Below are positions 42,019 through 50,891 of a stretch of 64,000 bases of DNA, one piece after another. Within the stretch, counting starts at the first letter, position 1; the number at the start of each line of letters is the position of its first letter. The stretch is from Cyclobacteriaceae bacterium (lineage in GTDB: Bacteria > Bacteroidota > Bacteroidia > Cytophagales > Cyclobacteriaceae), in NCBI GenBank assembly GCA_019638395.1, contig JAHBTX010000001.1, positions 992,001 to 1,056,000 of the forward strand, read 5' to 3'. The translations under genes and the position numbers were made by a program. Below the pieces are notes generated by a model. That model was not told the origin of the DNA. It ran no database searches and worked only from the letters and a program-made list of their open reading frames with translations.

Positions 42019-43554
42019 GTGCACAATAACTATTACTTTCTAAAACAACTGAGCAAGCACTTGCACCAAAAGCTTTCAGGCTTTTGGGTAGTGGCGTGCT
42101 TTAGTCAGAATAAAGATGAGTTGGTGCTGGAATTCAACAACGCACAACAATCGTACTTTATTAAAGCAAGTTTACAATCTGACTTTTGCTGTCTTTCGTT
42201 TCCCGATCAATTTAACCGCGCCCGAAAAAACAGCATCGATCTCTTCAACGAGATTATTCTAAAAGCCGTAAAACAGGTTTATCAATTTGAAAACGAACGG
42301 TGCATTGCTATTCAACTTGAAGATAATTTCTCGTTACTTTTTAAAATGCATGGCAATAGGGCTAATGTTATTCTCTTTCAAAATGATAGTGCAATAGCTT
42401 TATTCCGAAGCCATTTGAAAAGTGATTTATCGCTTACGCTTTCTACACTTAAGCGCACTCTTGATTTCAGTGAGCAAACTTTTCGGGAGCATTTATCTAA
42501 TCTGCCAGCCTATTATTATACGTTTGGTAAATTGGTTTGGCAATATTGGGATATGAAAATAAAAGGTTTCCCCGATAAAGATTTGTGGCCAGCATTCCAG
42601 CAATTAATTCAGGAATTAGAATCACCTAAGTATTACCTGATTGAGCATTCAGATAAACTTCAGCTTTCGCTGGTGCCAACTCACACTATTTTAATAGAGT
42701 TTGAGAATCCGGAGGTGGCACTCAATTCATTCTTTATCCAGTATGTTCATCAGCAAGCTTTCAGTTCGCAGAAAGACAAACAACTGAAAACACTACGCGA
42801 CCAGATCAAAGCCGGCCAAAATTATATTCAAAAAAACAGACAGAAATTAACAGAACTGCAACAAGACACACACTACCAGCTTTGGGGCGATTTGCTGATG
42901 GCCAACCTCCATGCACTTACCAACGGAATTAAACACACCACGCTTAGCAGTTTTTACGACAATCAACCCGTGGAGATAAAATTAAAACCCGAACTATCGC
43001 CACAAAAAAATGCCGAGGTATTTTATCGCAAGGCTAAGAATCAGCAAATCGAAATCAATCAGCTAAAGAAAGCAATTGAACTTAAAAGCACAGAACTTCA
43101 ACGATTAACACACCAATTAACAGAAGTTGAAAACACAATTGATCTAAAACAATTAAAGCAAACCGAACCTCAAACCGCTTCCAAACAAAAAAAAGAAATA
43201 CTTCCTTACTACCAATTTGAGCACAAAGGTTTTCGTATTTGGGTGGGGCGCAATGCCGAAGCCAACGATGAACTTACGTTGAAACTGGCTTACAAAGAAG
43301 ACTTGTGGTTACATGCAAAAGATGTGGCAGGTTCGCATGTCATTATTAAGCATCAAGCGGGTAAAAATTTTCCTAAAGATGTAATTGAACGTGCAGCCCA
43401 ATTAGCTGCCTACAACTCCAAACGCAAAACCGATTCGCTATGCCCGGTTATCGTTACACCTAAAAAGTTTGTTCGCAAACGTAAAGGCGATCCTGCCGGA
43501 GCCGTTGTGGTGGAGCGAGAGCAGGTGATATTAGTAGAACCTAAACTTGATTAA
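42019..43554 (+). CDS. rqcH: NFACT-family ribosome quality control protein RqcH
   Basis: A 511-residue NFACT protein. The N-terminal FbpA-like domain has FKMHGNRANVILFQ, a coiled coil spans about residues 255-385 (KTLRDQIKAGQNYIQ and IELKSTELQRLTHQLTEVEN), and the C-terminal NFACT-R domain has GFRIWVGRNAEANDELTLK, DLWLHAKDVAGSHVIIK and VIVTPKKFVRKRKGDPAGAV. RqcH adds alanine tails to nascent chains on split 50S subunits. The start is GTG 42019. Convergent with pyk, with a repeat tract between. Confidence 0.88.
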   Translation: MHNNYYFLKQLSKHLHQKLSGFWVVACFSQNKDELVLEFNNAQQSYFIKASLQSDFCCLSFPDQFNRARKNSIDLFNEIILKAVKQVYQFENERCIAIQLEDNFSLLFKMHGNRANVILFQNDSAIALFRSHLKSDLSLTLSTLKRTLDFSEQTFREHLSNLPAYYYTFGKLVWQYWDMKIKGFPDKDLWPAFQQLIQELESPKYYLIEHSDKLQLSLVPTHTILIEFENPEVALNSFFIQYVHQQAFSSQKDKQLKTLRDQIKAGQNYIQKNRQKLTELQQDTHYQLWGDLLMANLHALTNGIKHTTLSSFYDNQPVEIKLKPELSPQKNAEVFYRKAKNQQIEINQLKKAIELKSTELQRLTHQLTEVENTIDLKQLKQTEPQTASKQKKEILPYYQFEHKGFRIWVGRNAEANDELTLKLAYKEDLWLHAKDVAGSHVIIKHQAGKNFPKDVIERAAQLAAYNSKRKTDSLCPVIVTPKKFVRKRKGDPAGAVVVEREQVILVEPKLD

Positions 43555-43628
43555 TTTAAATTTTGGATTTAAGATTTCACATTAAGGACAACCTAATTTT
43601 GAATCTTAAATCCGAAATCTTAAATCTT
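43555..43628. repeat. Heptanucleotide-period inverted repeat between convergent rqcH and pyk
   Basis: Starting directly after the rqcH stop: TTTAAAT, TTTGGAT, TTAAGAT, TTCACAT, then TTTTGAA, TCTTAAA, TCCGAAA, TCTTAAA up to the pyk stop. GGATTTAAGATT (43565-43576) is a perfect inverse complement of AATCTTAAATCC (43602-43613). Possible two-way terminator. Confidence 0.78.
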
Positions 43629-45065
43629 TTAACTCACCACATGTACCTTAATCATATTAGAGCGACCACGCTCCTGAATAGGCATGCTGGCTAAAATAAT
43701 AAAGATATCGCCCGATTGCACGTGGCCATCGCGTTTCAGAATTTTTTCTACATCGGCAATGGTTTCATCGGTGCTGCTGGCTTTATCGTAATGATAGGCG
43801 CGGGTGGCCCACACTAAGTTCATGGCATTCAAGATTGAGTCGTTGCTGGTAAACGCAAAGATGTTGGCGTTGGGGCGGTGCGAGGATGCTTTAAAGGCTG
43901 CGTAGCCTAACTGCGTCATCCCCACAATAGCTTTGGCATTAACTTCTTTTGCAAGTTTACAAGCAGTAAGAATCAAACTATCATTAAAATAATTAGGCGA
44001 ATCCGGATCAATATCGCGATAGCGGAAGTAAATATTTCCTTGCTTCTCAACCGAACCAATAGTACGCACCATACTGCGGATAACTTCTACCGGGTATTTA
44101 CCGGCAGCTGTTTCGGCAGATAGCATTAATGCATCGGCACCATCCATTACAGCATTAGCCACATCGTTGGTTTCGGCACGCGTAGGTCGTGGATTTTCAA
44201 TCATGCTCTCCATCATTTGCGTGGCCACAATTACCGGCTTGGAGGCGCGATTACATTTTTCAACCAGCATCTTTTGCACCATGGGCACTTCTTCCATCCA
44301 GATTTCAACACCCAAATCGCCACGGGCAACCATCACTGCATCCGTGGCTGCAATAATATCATCAATGTTCTCAAGTGCTTCTGGTTTTTCAATCTTGGCA
44401 ACAATGCGTGTATTGGATTTATGTTCGTTAATAATGTCGCGTAAGGTTTGAATATCCTTGGCTTTGCGCACAAACGACAACGCTACCCAATCCACTCTGT
44501 TCTTCAGTCCAAATTTCAGGTCTTCCAAATCCTTTTCGGTTAGTGAAGGAGCCGATACTTTAGAAAACGGCAGGTTAATTCCTTTACGGGATTTGAGCGG
44601 CCCTCCGTAAATAATAGTACAGGTTACTTCTACCCCACGCACATCTTTTACGCGCAGTTCAAGTTTACCATCATCAATTAAAATCATATCGCCCACCTTT
44701 ACATCGTTGGGCAAACCTTCGTACGAGGTGCTAACCAAATGTTTAGTGCCTAAAACTTCTTTGGTGGTAATGGTTATGGTTTCTCCGGCTTTAATTTCAA
44801 CACCGGGTTCCATTTCGTTTACACGGATTTTAGGGCCTTGCAAATCTTGCAAAATGGCAATGTGGGTACCCAGTTCATCATTAATCTCACGGATGTAGTT
44901 AACCACCTTTTGGTGATCTTCATGCTTGCCATGCGAAAAGTTAAGGCGGAACACATCTACCCCTTCGCGGGCTAATGCGGTTAGCATTTCTTTGTTGTTA
45001 GAAGCCGGGCCTATTGTGGCAACTATTTTAGTTTTGTTGTACGAAACACGTTGTTCCATGCGCAA
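43629..45065 (-). CDS. pyk: Pyruvate kinase
   Basis: A 478-residue glycolytic enzyme converting phosphoenolpyruvate and ADP to pyruvate and ATP. Present are KIVATIGPASNN, RLNFSHGKHEDH, LQDLQGPKIRV, DWVALSFVRKAKDI, VAKIEKPEALENID, MVARGDLGVEI, IVATQMMESMI and ADALMLSAETAAGKYP. It lies downstream of the IPExxxVDY gene (13-nt gap), an arrangement common in Bacteroidota. Confidence 0.97.
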   Translation of the reverse strand: MRMEQRVSYNKTKIVATIGPASNNKEMLTALAREGVDVFRLNFSHGKHEDHQKVVNYIREINDELGTHIAILQDLQGPKIRVNEMEPGVEIKAGETITITTKEVLGTKHLVSTSYEGLPNDVKVGDMILIDDGKLELRVKDVRGVEVTCTIIYGGPLKSRKGINLPFSKVSAPSLTEKDLEDLKFGLKNRVDWVALSFVRKAKDIQTLRDIINEHKSNTRIVAKIEKPEALENIDDIIAATDAVMVARGDLGVEIWMEEVPMVQKMLVEKCNRASKPVIVATQMMESMIENPRPTRAETNDVANAVMDGADALMLSAETAAGKYPVEVIRSMVRTIGSVEKQGNIYFRYRDIDPDSPNYFNDSLILTACKLAKEVNAKAIVGMTQLGYAAFKASSHRPNANIFAFTSNDSILNAMNLVWATRAYHYDKASSTDETIADVEKILKRDGHVQSGDIFIILASMPIQERGRSNMIKVHVVS

Positions 45066-45078
45066 GATTGGGTGGGGT

Positions 45079-45501
45079 TTAGAAAATAAAGTTATCCTTC
45101 GATTTTAAAGCGGGTAAAGGTATAAAAGCCGTTAATTGGATGGAAGGAATATTTTTTAAGAGTTCCTGCAAACGATTGCTGGACATATGAGCTTCACCCT
45201 GCGTTAGCATAATGTAATCGTAGTGTGGAAATTCCGGCACTAATAAATTTTTAATCTGTTCAGCTTCGTTGGGTTTGTTCCGAAAGAGTTTTAACACATT
45301 AACCTCGTTTTCGAAGGCATAATACAGGTGGCTTGCAAAAGAATCATTACCTAATAACACAGTTAAATCGGGTTGGCGGGCAAGCCGGCTACCTAAAATA
45401 TGATTTACTTCCCAGGCTAACTTATAACCTTTGGCAGATGAAATTATGCCGATTAGCTCAAAATCGAATGAATATTCGATTTCAAGCCGCTTTTTCTTCA
45501 T
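45079..45501 (-). CDS. IPExxxVDY-family protein
   Basis: About 140 residues starting MKKKRLEIEYSFDFELIGI. The family name motif appears as VPEFPHYDY, with I to V and V to Y changes. These proteins are limited to Bacteroidota and sit next to pyk, as here; function unknown. A longer frame opens at 45627 but would run through the acpP promoter and into acpP, so I start at ATG 45499-45501. Divergent from acpP. Confidence 0.85.
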   Translation of the reverse strand: MKKKRLEIEYSFDFELIGIISSAKGYKLAWEVNHILGSRLARQPDLTVLLGNDSFASHLYYAFENEVNVLKLFRNKPNEAEQIKNLLVPEFPHYDYIMLTQGEAHMSSNRLQELLKNIPSIQLTAFIPLPALKSKDNFIF

Positions 45502-45543
45502 TTTTGCCCCGGGTTTGGTATTCACAACACTCGTTTTAAATGT

Positions 45544-45575
45544 TTTGACAATATTGCACCAAATCTCTTTATTTG
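45544..45575 (+). promoter_or_regulatory. Probable promoter of acpP-fabF-rnc
   Basis: TTTG (45544-45547), 20-nt spacer, TTTATTTG (45568-45575), seven of eight consensus positions. It lies 34 nt before the acpP ATG. Confidence 0.5.
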
Positions 45576-45609
45576 CACAGATTTTTGAATCCTCTAAACC
45601 TTTAAAAAC

Positions 45610-45849
45610 ATGTCTGAAATCGCACAAAAAGTAAAACAGATCATTATCGACAAACTTGGCGTGGAAGAATCTGAAGTTACTCCTGAAGCAAGTTTCACTA
45701 ACGACCTTGGAGCTGACTCTTTGGACACCGTAGAACTTATTATGGAGTTCGAAAAAGAATTTAACATTTCCATTCCTGACGACCAGGCCGAAAACATTGC
45801 CACTGTAGGCCAGGCGATTTCTTACCTCGAAGAGAACGTTAAGAAATAA
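45610..45849 (+). CDS. acpP: Acyl carrier protein
   Basis: A 79-residue acidic four-helix carrier for fatty-acid synthesis. The phosphopantetheine attachment Ser37 is in [19 protein letters not shown]. First gene of acpP-fabF-rnc, in the conserved bacterial order, 39 nt before fabF. Confidence 0.97.
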   Translation: MSEIAQKVKQIIIDKLGVEESEVTPEASFTNDLGADSLDTVELIMEFEKEFNISIPDDQAENIATVGQAISYLEENVKK

Positions 45850-45888
45850 TAGGTTTTGTCAGTTCTTTTGCTCCACTAACGGATTGTG

Positions 45889-47139
45889 ATGACTTTTAAA
45901 AGAGTAGTAGTTACAGGTGCAGGTGCATTAACCCCAATCGGGAACAACCTTCCGCAATACTGGGAAGGTTTAAAAGCCGGTAAAAGTGGTGCTGCCCCCA
46001 TTACACGATTTGACACCTCTCTCTTTAAAACCAAGTTTGCCTGCGAGGTAAAGAACTTCAGGATTGAAGACTTTATGGATCGCAAAGAAGGCCGCAAACT
46101 TGATCCCTTTGCACAATATGCCATGGTGGTGGCTGACGAAGCTATAGCAGATGCCAACCTTCCGCTAACTGAACTTAACCGCGACCGCGTTGGGGTAATA
46201 TGGGGTTCAGGTATCGGAGGGTTGTTTACTTTTCAGGAAGAAGTTAAATCTTTCGCCAAAGGCGATGGCACACCACGGTTCAATCCATTTTTTATTCCGA
46301 AAATGATTGCCGATTTAAGTGCCGGCCACATTTCAATTAAGTATGGCTTTCGGGGGCCTAACTTTGTAACCGTATCAGCCTGCGCATCTTCAACCAATGC
46401 CATTTACGATGCTTATACCTATTTACGATTAGGCAAAGCCGATGTGATTGTTACCGGTGGATCGGAAGCAGCCGTATGCGAAGCCGGTGTAGGCGGGTTT
46501 AATGCCATGAAGGCGTTATCCGAAAGAAACGATGCCCCCGAAACTGCATCAAGACCGTACGATAAAGACCGCGATGGCTTTGTATTAGGCGAGGGTGCCG
46601 GAGCCCTGATACTGGAAGAATACGAACACGCTAAAAAACGCGGTGCAAAAATTTATGCAGAAGTAATTGGTGGCGGGCTTTCAGCCGATGCTTACCACAT
46701 TACAGCACCTCATCCGGAAGGGGCTGGCATTATTAAAGTAATGCAAAACGCACTGGATGAAGCCGGCATCAAACCCGAAGAAGTTGATTATATCAACACG
46801 CACGGCACCTCTACCCCATTGGGAGACATAGGAGAAATAAAAGCCATACAGGCAGTATTTGGTGAGCAAGCTTATAAGATGAACATCAGTTCTACCAAAT
46901 CAATGACAGGCCACTTGCTGGGAGCGGCCGGTGCTATTGAAGCGTTAGCTTGCATTCTGGCACTTAAAGAAGGTGTGGTAGCACCTACCATTAATCACTT
47001 TACCGATGACGATGGGCTAGACCCACGCCTGAACCTGACGTTTAATAAAGCACAGAAGCGCGAAGTAAAAGTAGCACTCAGCAACACGTTTGGTTTTGGT
47101 GGGCACAATGCTTCCATCATTATGAAGAAAGCAGAGTAA
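45889..47139 (+). CDS. fabF: Beta-ketoacyl-ACP synthase II
   Basis: A 416-residue condensing enzyme that elongates acyl-ACP with malonyl-ACP. The Cys-His-His triad is in TVSACASSTNAIYDA, YINTHGTSTPLGD and KSMTGHLLGAAGAIEA, with late NTFGFGGHNAS. Start taken as ATG 45889 (MTFKRVVVTGAG); the GTG three bases earlier is in frame but unnecessary. 5 nt before rnc. Confidence 0.96.
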   Translation: MTFKRVVVTGAGALTPIGNNLPQYWEGLKAGKSGAAPITRFDTSLFKTKFACEVKNFRIEDFMDRKEGRKLDPFAQYAMVVADEAIADANLPLTELNRDRVGVIWGSGIGGLFTFQEEVKSFAKGDGTPRFNPFFIPKMIADLSAGHISIKYGFRGPNFVTVSACASSTNAIYDAYTYLRLGKADVIVTGGSEAAVCEAGVGGFNAMKALSERNDAPETASRPYDKDRDGFVLGEGAGALILEEYEHAKKRGAKIYAEVIGGGLSADAYHITAPHPEGAGIIKVMQNALDEAGIKPEEVDYINTHGTSTPLGDIGEIKAIQAVFGEQAYKMNISSTKSMTGHLLGAAGAIEALACILALKEGVVAPTINHFTDDDGLDPRLNLTFNKAQKREVKVALSNTFGFGGHNASIIMKKAE

Positions 47140-47144
47140 GCACT

Positions 47145-47864
47145 GTGTGGCACTTACTTACCTTATCTAAACCCAACACCAAAGACGATAAAAAACTAAT
47201 CACTGCAATTAAAACCATTGCCGGTTTTGCACCGGGCAACCTGGCTTTGTATAAACTGGCTACCCTGCACAGTTCGCGCGGTAAAGAAAAAAATGGCTTT
47301 CGCGAGTCAAACGAACGATTGGAATATTTAGGCGATGCTATTTTGGGTGCTGCCGTTGCCGATTACCTCTTCAAAAAATATCCGTTTAAAGACGAAGGCT
47401 TCCTTACCGAAATCCGCTCGCGCATTGTAAACCGCGAATCGTTAAATCACCTGGCAAAAAAAGTAGGGGTAGCTTCCATTGTACAATTTGACAGTAAGAA
47501 TATACAATTACAAAAAGTGATTCTGGGTAATACACTCGAAGCACTGGTAGGTGCCATCTATTTGGATAAAGGCTACCTGCGCACCAAAAAATTCGTCATC
47601 GACAAACTTATACAACCTTACTTCGATCTGGAGGTTGTAGTAAACTCAAACTCCAATCATAAAAGTAAGGTGATTGAATGGGCCCAACGCAACAGCAAAG
47701 AAATTCGCTTTGAAGTTGAGGAAGTAAAGAAAGGCCGCAACTCGCGTGAGTTTTCGGCTCAGGTTTTTTTAGGCGATGAAGCATTTGGGCAAGGCTTTGG
47801 ACTAACCAAGAAAAAAGCTGAGCAGGATGCAGCTGAAAAAACCTGCCTGTTGCTGAATATCTAA
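47145..47864 (+). CDS. rnc: Ribonuclease III
   Basis: A 239-residue double-strand RNA nuclease. The catalytic signature ESNERLEYLGDAILGAAV is at about residues 58-75, the second acidic pair in GNTLEALVGAIYLDKG, and a C-terminal dsRBD ends GLTKKKAEQDAAEKTCLLL. Start GTG 47145. Third gene of acpP-fabF-rnc. Confidence 0.95.
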   Translation: MWHLLTLSKPNTKDDKKLITAIKTIAGFAPGNLALYKLATLHSSRGKEKNGFRESNERLEYLGDAILGAAVADYLFKKYPFKDEGFLTEIRSRIVNRESLNHLAKKVGVASIVQFDSKNIQLQKVILGNTLEALVGAIYLDKGYLRTKKFVIDKLIQPYFDLEVVVNSNSNHKSKVIEWAQRNSKEIRFEVEEVKKGRNSREFSAQVFLGDEAFGQGFGLTKKKAEQDAAEKTCLLLNI

Positions 47865-47935
47865 CTCTGAAGTTTATCGCTAATCATTTCTGCTCTAAAT
47901 ACATCTGGTAAATGGTAAATACTCTCCGGAACCAA

Positions 47936-47943
47936 TATCTTTG
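47936..47943 (+). promoter_or_regulatory. -7 box before the toxin-antitoxin pair
   Basis: TATCTTTG, an exact TAnnTTTG match, 28 nt before the DUF6922-like gene. No good -33 TTTG is seen, but the box implies a promoter separate from the rnc operon. Confidence 0.45.
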
Positions 47944-47971
47944 AAGTAGTTGTTATCTGGCTAAAACCTGT

Positions 47972-48241
47972 ATGAACCTCGCTACCAATCTGATCAATCG
48001 TACCTCTTTATTTTGGGAGATAAACCCAAACAGGATTGCCAGCGTACTGGAAGAAAATGACGACTGGGTAATTGTAAGGGTTTTTGAATACGGTACTATC
48101 GAAGATATAGCCGAGGTTATTCGTGTGTATGGCAAGGCAAAGGTTATAGAAGTTTTGCGTCAGGAAAAACTGACGCCTATAGCTGCTTCGATGGCCTATT
48201 TGTTCCTCCATGTAGATCGTTACGGAAGACACCCATTATGA
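47972..48241 (+). CDS. DUF6922-like antitoxin candidate
   Basis: An 89-residue protein: FWEINPNRIASVLEENDDWVIVRVFEYGTIEDIAEVIRVYG in outline, where the LFWE...IVRVxEYG pattern is that of DUF6922 proteins found before AbiEii genes. The stop overlaps the next ATG (ATGA, 48238-48241). As the first gene of the pair it would be the antitoxin. Family recognition is from memory and moderate. Confidence 0.7.
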   Translation: MNLATNLINRTSLFWEINPNRIASVLEENDDWVIVRVFEYGTIEDIAEVIRVYGKAKVIEVLRQEKLTPIAASMAYLFLHVDRYGRHPL

Positions 48242-48888
48242 TTCATCTCGAGACTGTAAGCCAACAGTTATTGGAAGTTGTCCAAAAACTATCTTCCGTT
48301 CCAGAACTTGGTGCCTTCAGGTTGGTTGGAGGTACTGCCATTGCTCTTCACATAGGCCATAGAAAGTCTGTTGACATAGACTTTTTTTCTAATGAAAGAA
48401 CCAACAAAAAAGAAATCACAGCAATACTTCGATCGATATTCCCAAATACTGAATTCTTTCTTAACCAACACCGCATTTCTTTTGAAGCTTCAGACATTCG
48501 TATAGAATTATTTGATGATTGGTCAACACCATTCTTAGAAAAACCAATCATTGAAAATGAGATTAGATTAGCTTCATTAAACGATCTGGCTGCATTTAAA
48601 CTGGATGCCATTATTGAGAGGCGCGAAAAGAAAGATTATATCGATCTGTTTGTAATCTTTAAAAAACTTGGAGCAATGCATGTACTACAACAATTTAAAT
48701 CTTACAATCCTCATGTTTCCGCTAAGTCGGTACTCTTTGCATTAGAGGAAGTACATACCGCACGCAGTAATAAATCGGTTATGCCCGAAATGCTGTTAGC
48801 AGTTTCCTGGAGTGATATTGAAAACGCAATGATTGATGCCGCCCGAGAGTATCTTTCCGTTCTTACAACGAATAGGAATAAAAATTAG
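48238..48888 (+). CDS. AbiEii-type nucleotidyltransferase toxin candidate
   Basis: A 216-residue nucleotidyltransferase. The active-site block reads LVGGTAIALHIGHRKSVDIDFFS: GG, then D-x-D at VDIDFF. The later LNDLAAFKLDAIIERREKKDYIDLFVIFKK holds the conserved Lys and Asp of the AbiEii/AbiGii family. AbiEii enzymes transfer nucleotides to tRNA or other targets and act as type IV toxins. The pair is inserted between rnc and nadE, with 8 nt to nadE, so it shares that transcript. Confidence 0.85.
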   Translation: MIHLETVSQQLLEVVQKLSSVPELGAFRLVGGTAIALHIGHRKSVDIDFFSNERTNKKEITAILRSIFPNTEFFLNQHRISFEASDIRIELFDDWSTPFLEKPIIENEIRLASLNDLAAFKLDAIIERREKKDYIDLFVIFKKLGAMHVLQQFKSYNPHVSAKSVLFALEEVHTARSNKSVMPEMLLAVSWSDIENAMIDAAREYLSVLTTNRNKN

Positions 48889-48896
48889 CCAAAATT

Positions 48897-50753
48897 ATGA
48901 GTACAGTAAGAATTGGTGGCGCACCGGTAAATCAAACCCCACTCGATTGGCTTGGTAACAAAACCCATATTACTGATGCCATTGAAGCTGCCAGGCATGA
49001 GCAAGTAAAACTACTTTGCTTTCCGGAATTGAGTATTACCGGATATGGCTGCGAAGATTTGTTCTTAAGCGATTGGCTCTGTGAAAAAGCATGGCAAATA
49101 CTTTTAGAAATTATTCCACACACGCAAGACATTACTATTTGTATTGGCCTTCCCTTGCGCATGAACGGCATAACCTATAACGGTGCTTGTGTAATCAATA
49201 ATCAAAATATTCTGGGCATTGCGTTAAAACAAAACCTTGCCCGCGATGGTGTACATTACGAACCGCGCTGGTTCGATGCCTGGAAACCAAGCACGGTAAT
49301 TGAATTAACACGAGACAACTTTACATTTCCGGTTGGTGATTTAGTTTTTGAACTGGAGGACATAAAATTTGGATTTGAAATTTGCGAAGATGCCTGGCGT
49401 AAAGAAAAACGACCCGGCTACAGGCTTGCACAACGCGGTGTTAACCTGATCTTAAACCCCAGCGCCAGTCATTTTGCAATGGGTAAAAGTCAATTGCGCG
49501 AACAAGAGGTGGTAAAAGACGGATCGCGCCTATTTAACTGCGCTTACCTTTTTGTAAACCTGCTGGGCAATGAAGCCGGGCGCATGATTTACGATGGTGA
49601 TATAATTTTTGGGGTTAAGGGTGAAATAATTCAACTCAACAATCGTCTTTCCTTAAAGCCATTTAACATGGTGTGGTGTGATGTTGATTTTAAAAATTTA
49701 GATAATACCGAAATATATCCGCTTACGGACAGTAAAATCAAGAATGAAGAGTTTGTTAAAGCCACTTCTTTAGCCTTATTCGATTACTTGCGTAAAAGCA
49801 AAGCAAAAGGCTATGTACTCAGCTTAAGCGGTGGGGCAGATTCATCGCTATGTGCCATTTTAGTTGCCGAAATGATAAGACGTGGCGTTCAGGAATTAGG
49901 ACCAGAAAAATTTTGTGAAGCGGTTAACATTCACGCAAGCAACTCACTGAAGGAAATTACAGGCAAGCTACTTACCTGCGCCTATCAGGGCACCCGAAAT
50001 TCATCGGAGGCAACCTTTACTTCCTCGCAGCAATTAGCACAATCAATCGGGGCCGGCTTTCACCACTGGACGGTTGACGATGAGGTAAAATCATACGAAG
50101 GTAAAATTGAAAAAGTATTGGGCCGACCACTTACGTGGGAGCAGGATGATATTGCCCTACAAAACATTCAAGCCCGCAGCCGCTCGCCCATTATCTGGCT
50201 ATTGGCAAACATTAAACAAGCAGTGTTGCTTACAACCTCAAACCGAAGCGAAGGCGATGTAGGTTACGCCACTATGGATGGCGATACCAGTGGCAGCCTT
50301 GCCCCGATTGCCGGAATTGATAAACCCTTTATTCTGCAATGGTTAAAGTGGGCCGAAAAAGAGTTGGGGTATACCGGCCTGAGTTATGTAAACAATCTTA
50401 CTCCCACTGCCGAACTACGCCCAAGTGAGCGCGATCAAACCGATGAGAAAGATTTAATGCCGTACTCCATTCTGCTGGAAATAGAGCGATTGGCCATACA
50501 ACAACGCCTGGCACCCGCTCAGGTTTACCTGCAGCTACAAAAGCAACCATTACCCGGTAGCCCGGATACAAGCTTGCTGAAAATGTATGTTCAGAAATTC
50601 TTCAGGATGTGGGCTACCAACCAATGGAAACGTGAACGCATCGCTCCTTCTTTTCACCTGGATGAGTGGAACGTGGATCCACGAAGCTGGTGCCGGTTCC
50701 CGATTCTTTCGGCCGGGTTTAGGTTTGAACTGGAAGAGCTCGATAAACTTTAA
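48897..50753 (+). CDS. nadE: Glutamine-dependent NAD+ synthetase
   Basis: A 618-residue bifunctional enzyme that makes NAD from nicotinic acid adenine dinucleotide with glutamine nitrogen. Residues about 1-285 are the nitrilase-type glutaminase: CFPELSITGYGCEDLF (Glu), ALKQNLARDGVHYEPRW (Lys) and FEICEDAW (Cys). Residues about 300-618 are the synthetase with PP-loop LSLSGGADSSLCAIL, TTSNRSEGDVGYATMDGDTSG and PTAELRPSERDQTDE. Likely terminator at 50762-50805. Confidence 0.95.
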   Translation: MSTVRIGGAPVNQTPLDWLGNKTHITDAIEAARHEQVKLLCFPELSITGYGCEDLFLSDWLCEKAWQILLEIIPHTQDITICIGLPLRMNGITYNGACVINNQNILGIALKQNLARDGVHYEPRWFDAWKPSTVIELTRDNFTFPVGDLVFELEDIKFGFEICEDAWRKEKRPGYRLAQRGVNLILNPSASHFAMGKSQLREQEVVKDGSRLFNCAYLFVNLLGNEAGRMIYDGDIIFGVKGEIIQLNNRLSLKPFNMVWCDVDFKNLDNTEIYPLTDSKIKNEEFVKATSLALFDYLRKSKAKGYVLSLSGGADSSLCAILVAEMIRRGVQELGPEKFCEAVNIHASNSLKEITGKLLTCAYQGTRNSSEATFTSSQQLAQSIGAGFHHWTVDDEVKSYEGKIEKVLGRPLTWEQDDIALQNIQARSRSPIIWLLANIKQAVLLTTSNRSEGDVGYATMDGDTSGSLAPIAGIDKPFILQWLKWAEKELGYTGLSYVNNLTPTAELRPSERDQTDEKDLMPYSILLEIERLAIQQRLAPAQVYLQLQKQPLPGSPDTSLLKMYVQKFFRMWATNQWKRERIAPSFHLDEWNVDPRSWCRFPILSAGFRFELEELDKL

Positions 50754-50761
50754 ACTAAAAT

Positions 50762-50805
50762 CTTTGAGGTCGTTGTAAAATTATTAAAACCCCTCAAAGC
50801 TTTTT
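50762..50805 (+). terminator. Probable terminator after nadE
   Basis: CTTTGAGG (50762-50769) pairs with CCTCAAAG (50792-50799) around a 22-nt loop, followed by CTTTTTC. Stem is modest but well placed. Confidence 0.5.
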
Positions 50806-50843
50806 CAACAAGAAACACCTGGAAGGTTTTAGCAAATTGCACT

Positions 50844-50851
50844 TATATTTG
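50844..50851 (+). promoter_or_regulatory. -7 box of lgt promoter
   Basis: TATATTTG, a full TAnnTTTG match, 41 nt before the lgt ATG. No convincing -33 box lies 17-20 nt above it. Confidence 0.45.
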
Positions 50852-50891
50852 CCACTTGCCGGTAATTAGAATCGGCCAAATTAGTTGATCT

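Noticed and set aside
45502-45627. 42-residue N-terminal extension of the IPExxxVDY protein
   Set aside because: Would cross the acpP promoter and acpP itself; the internal ATG gives the family N-terminus.
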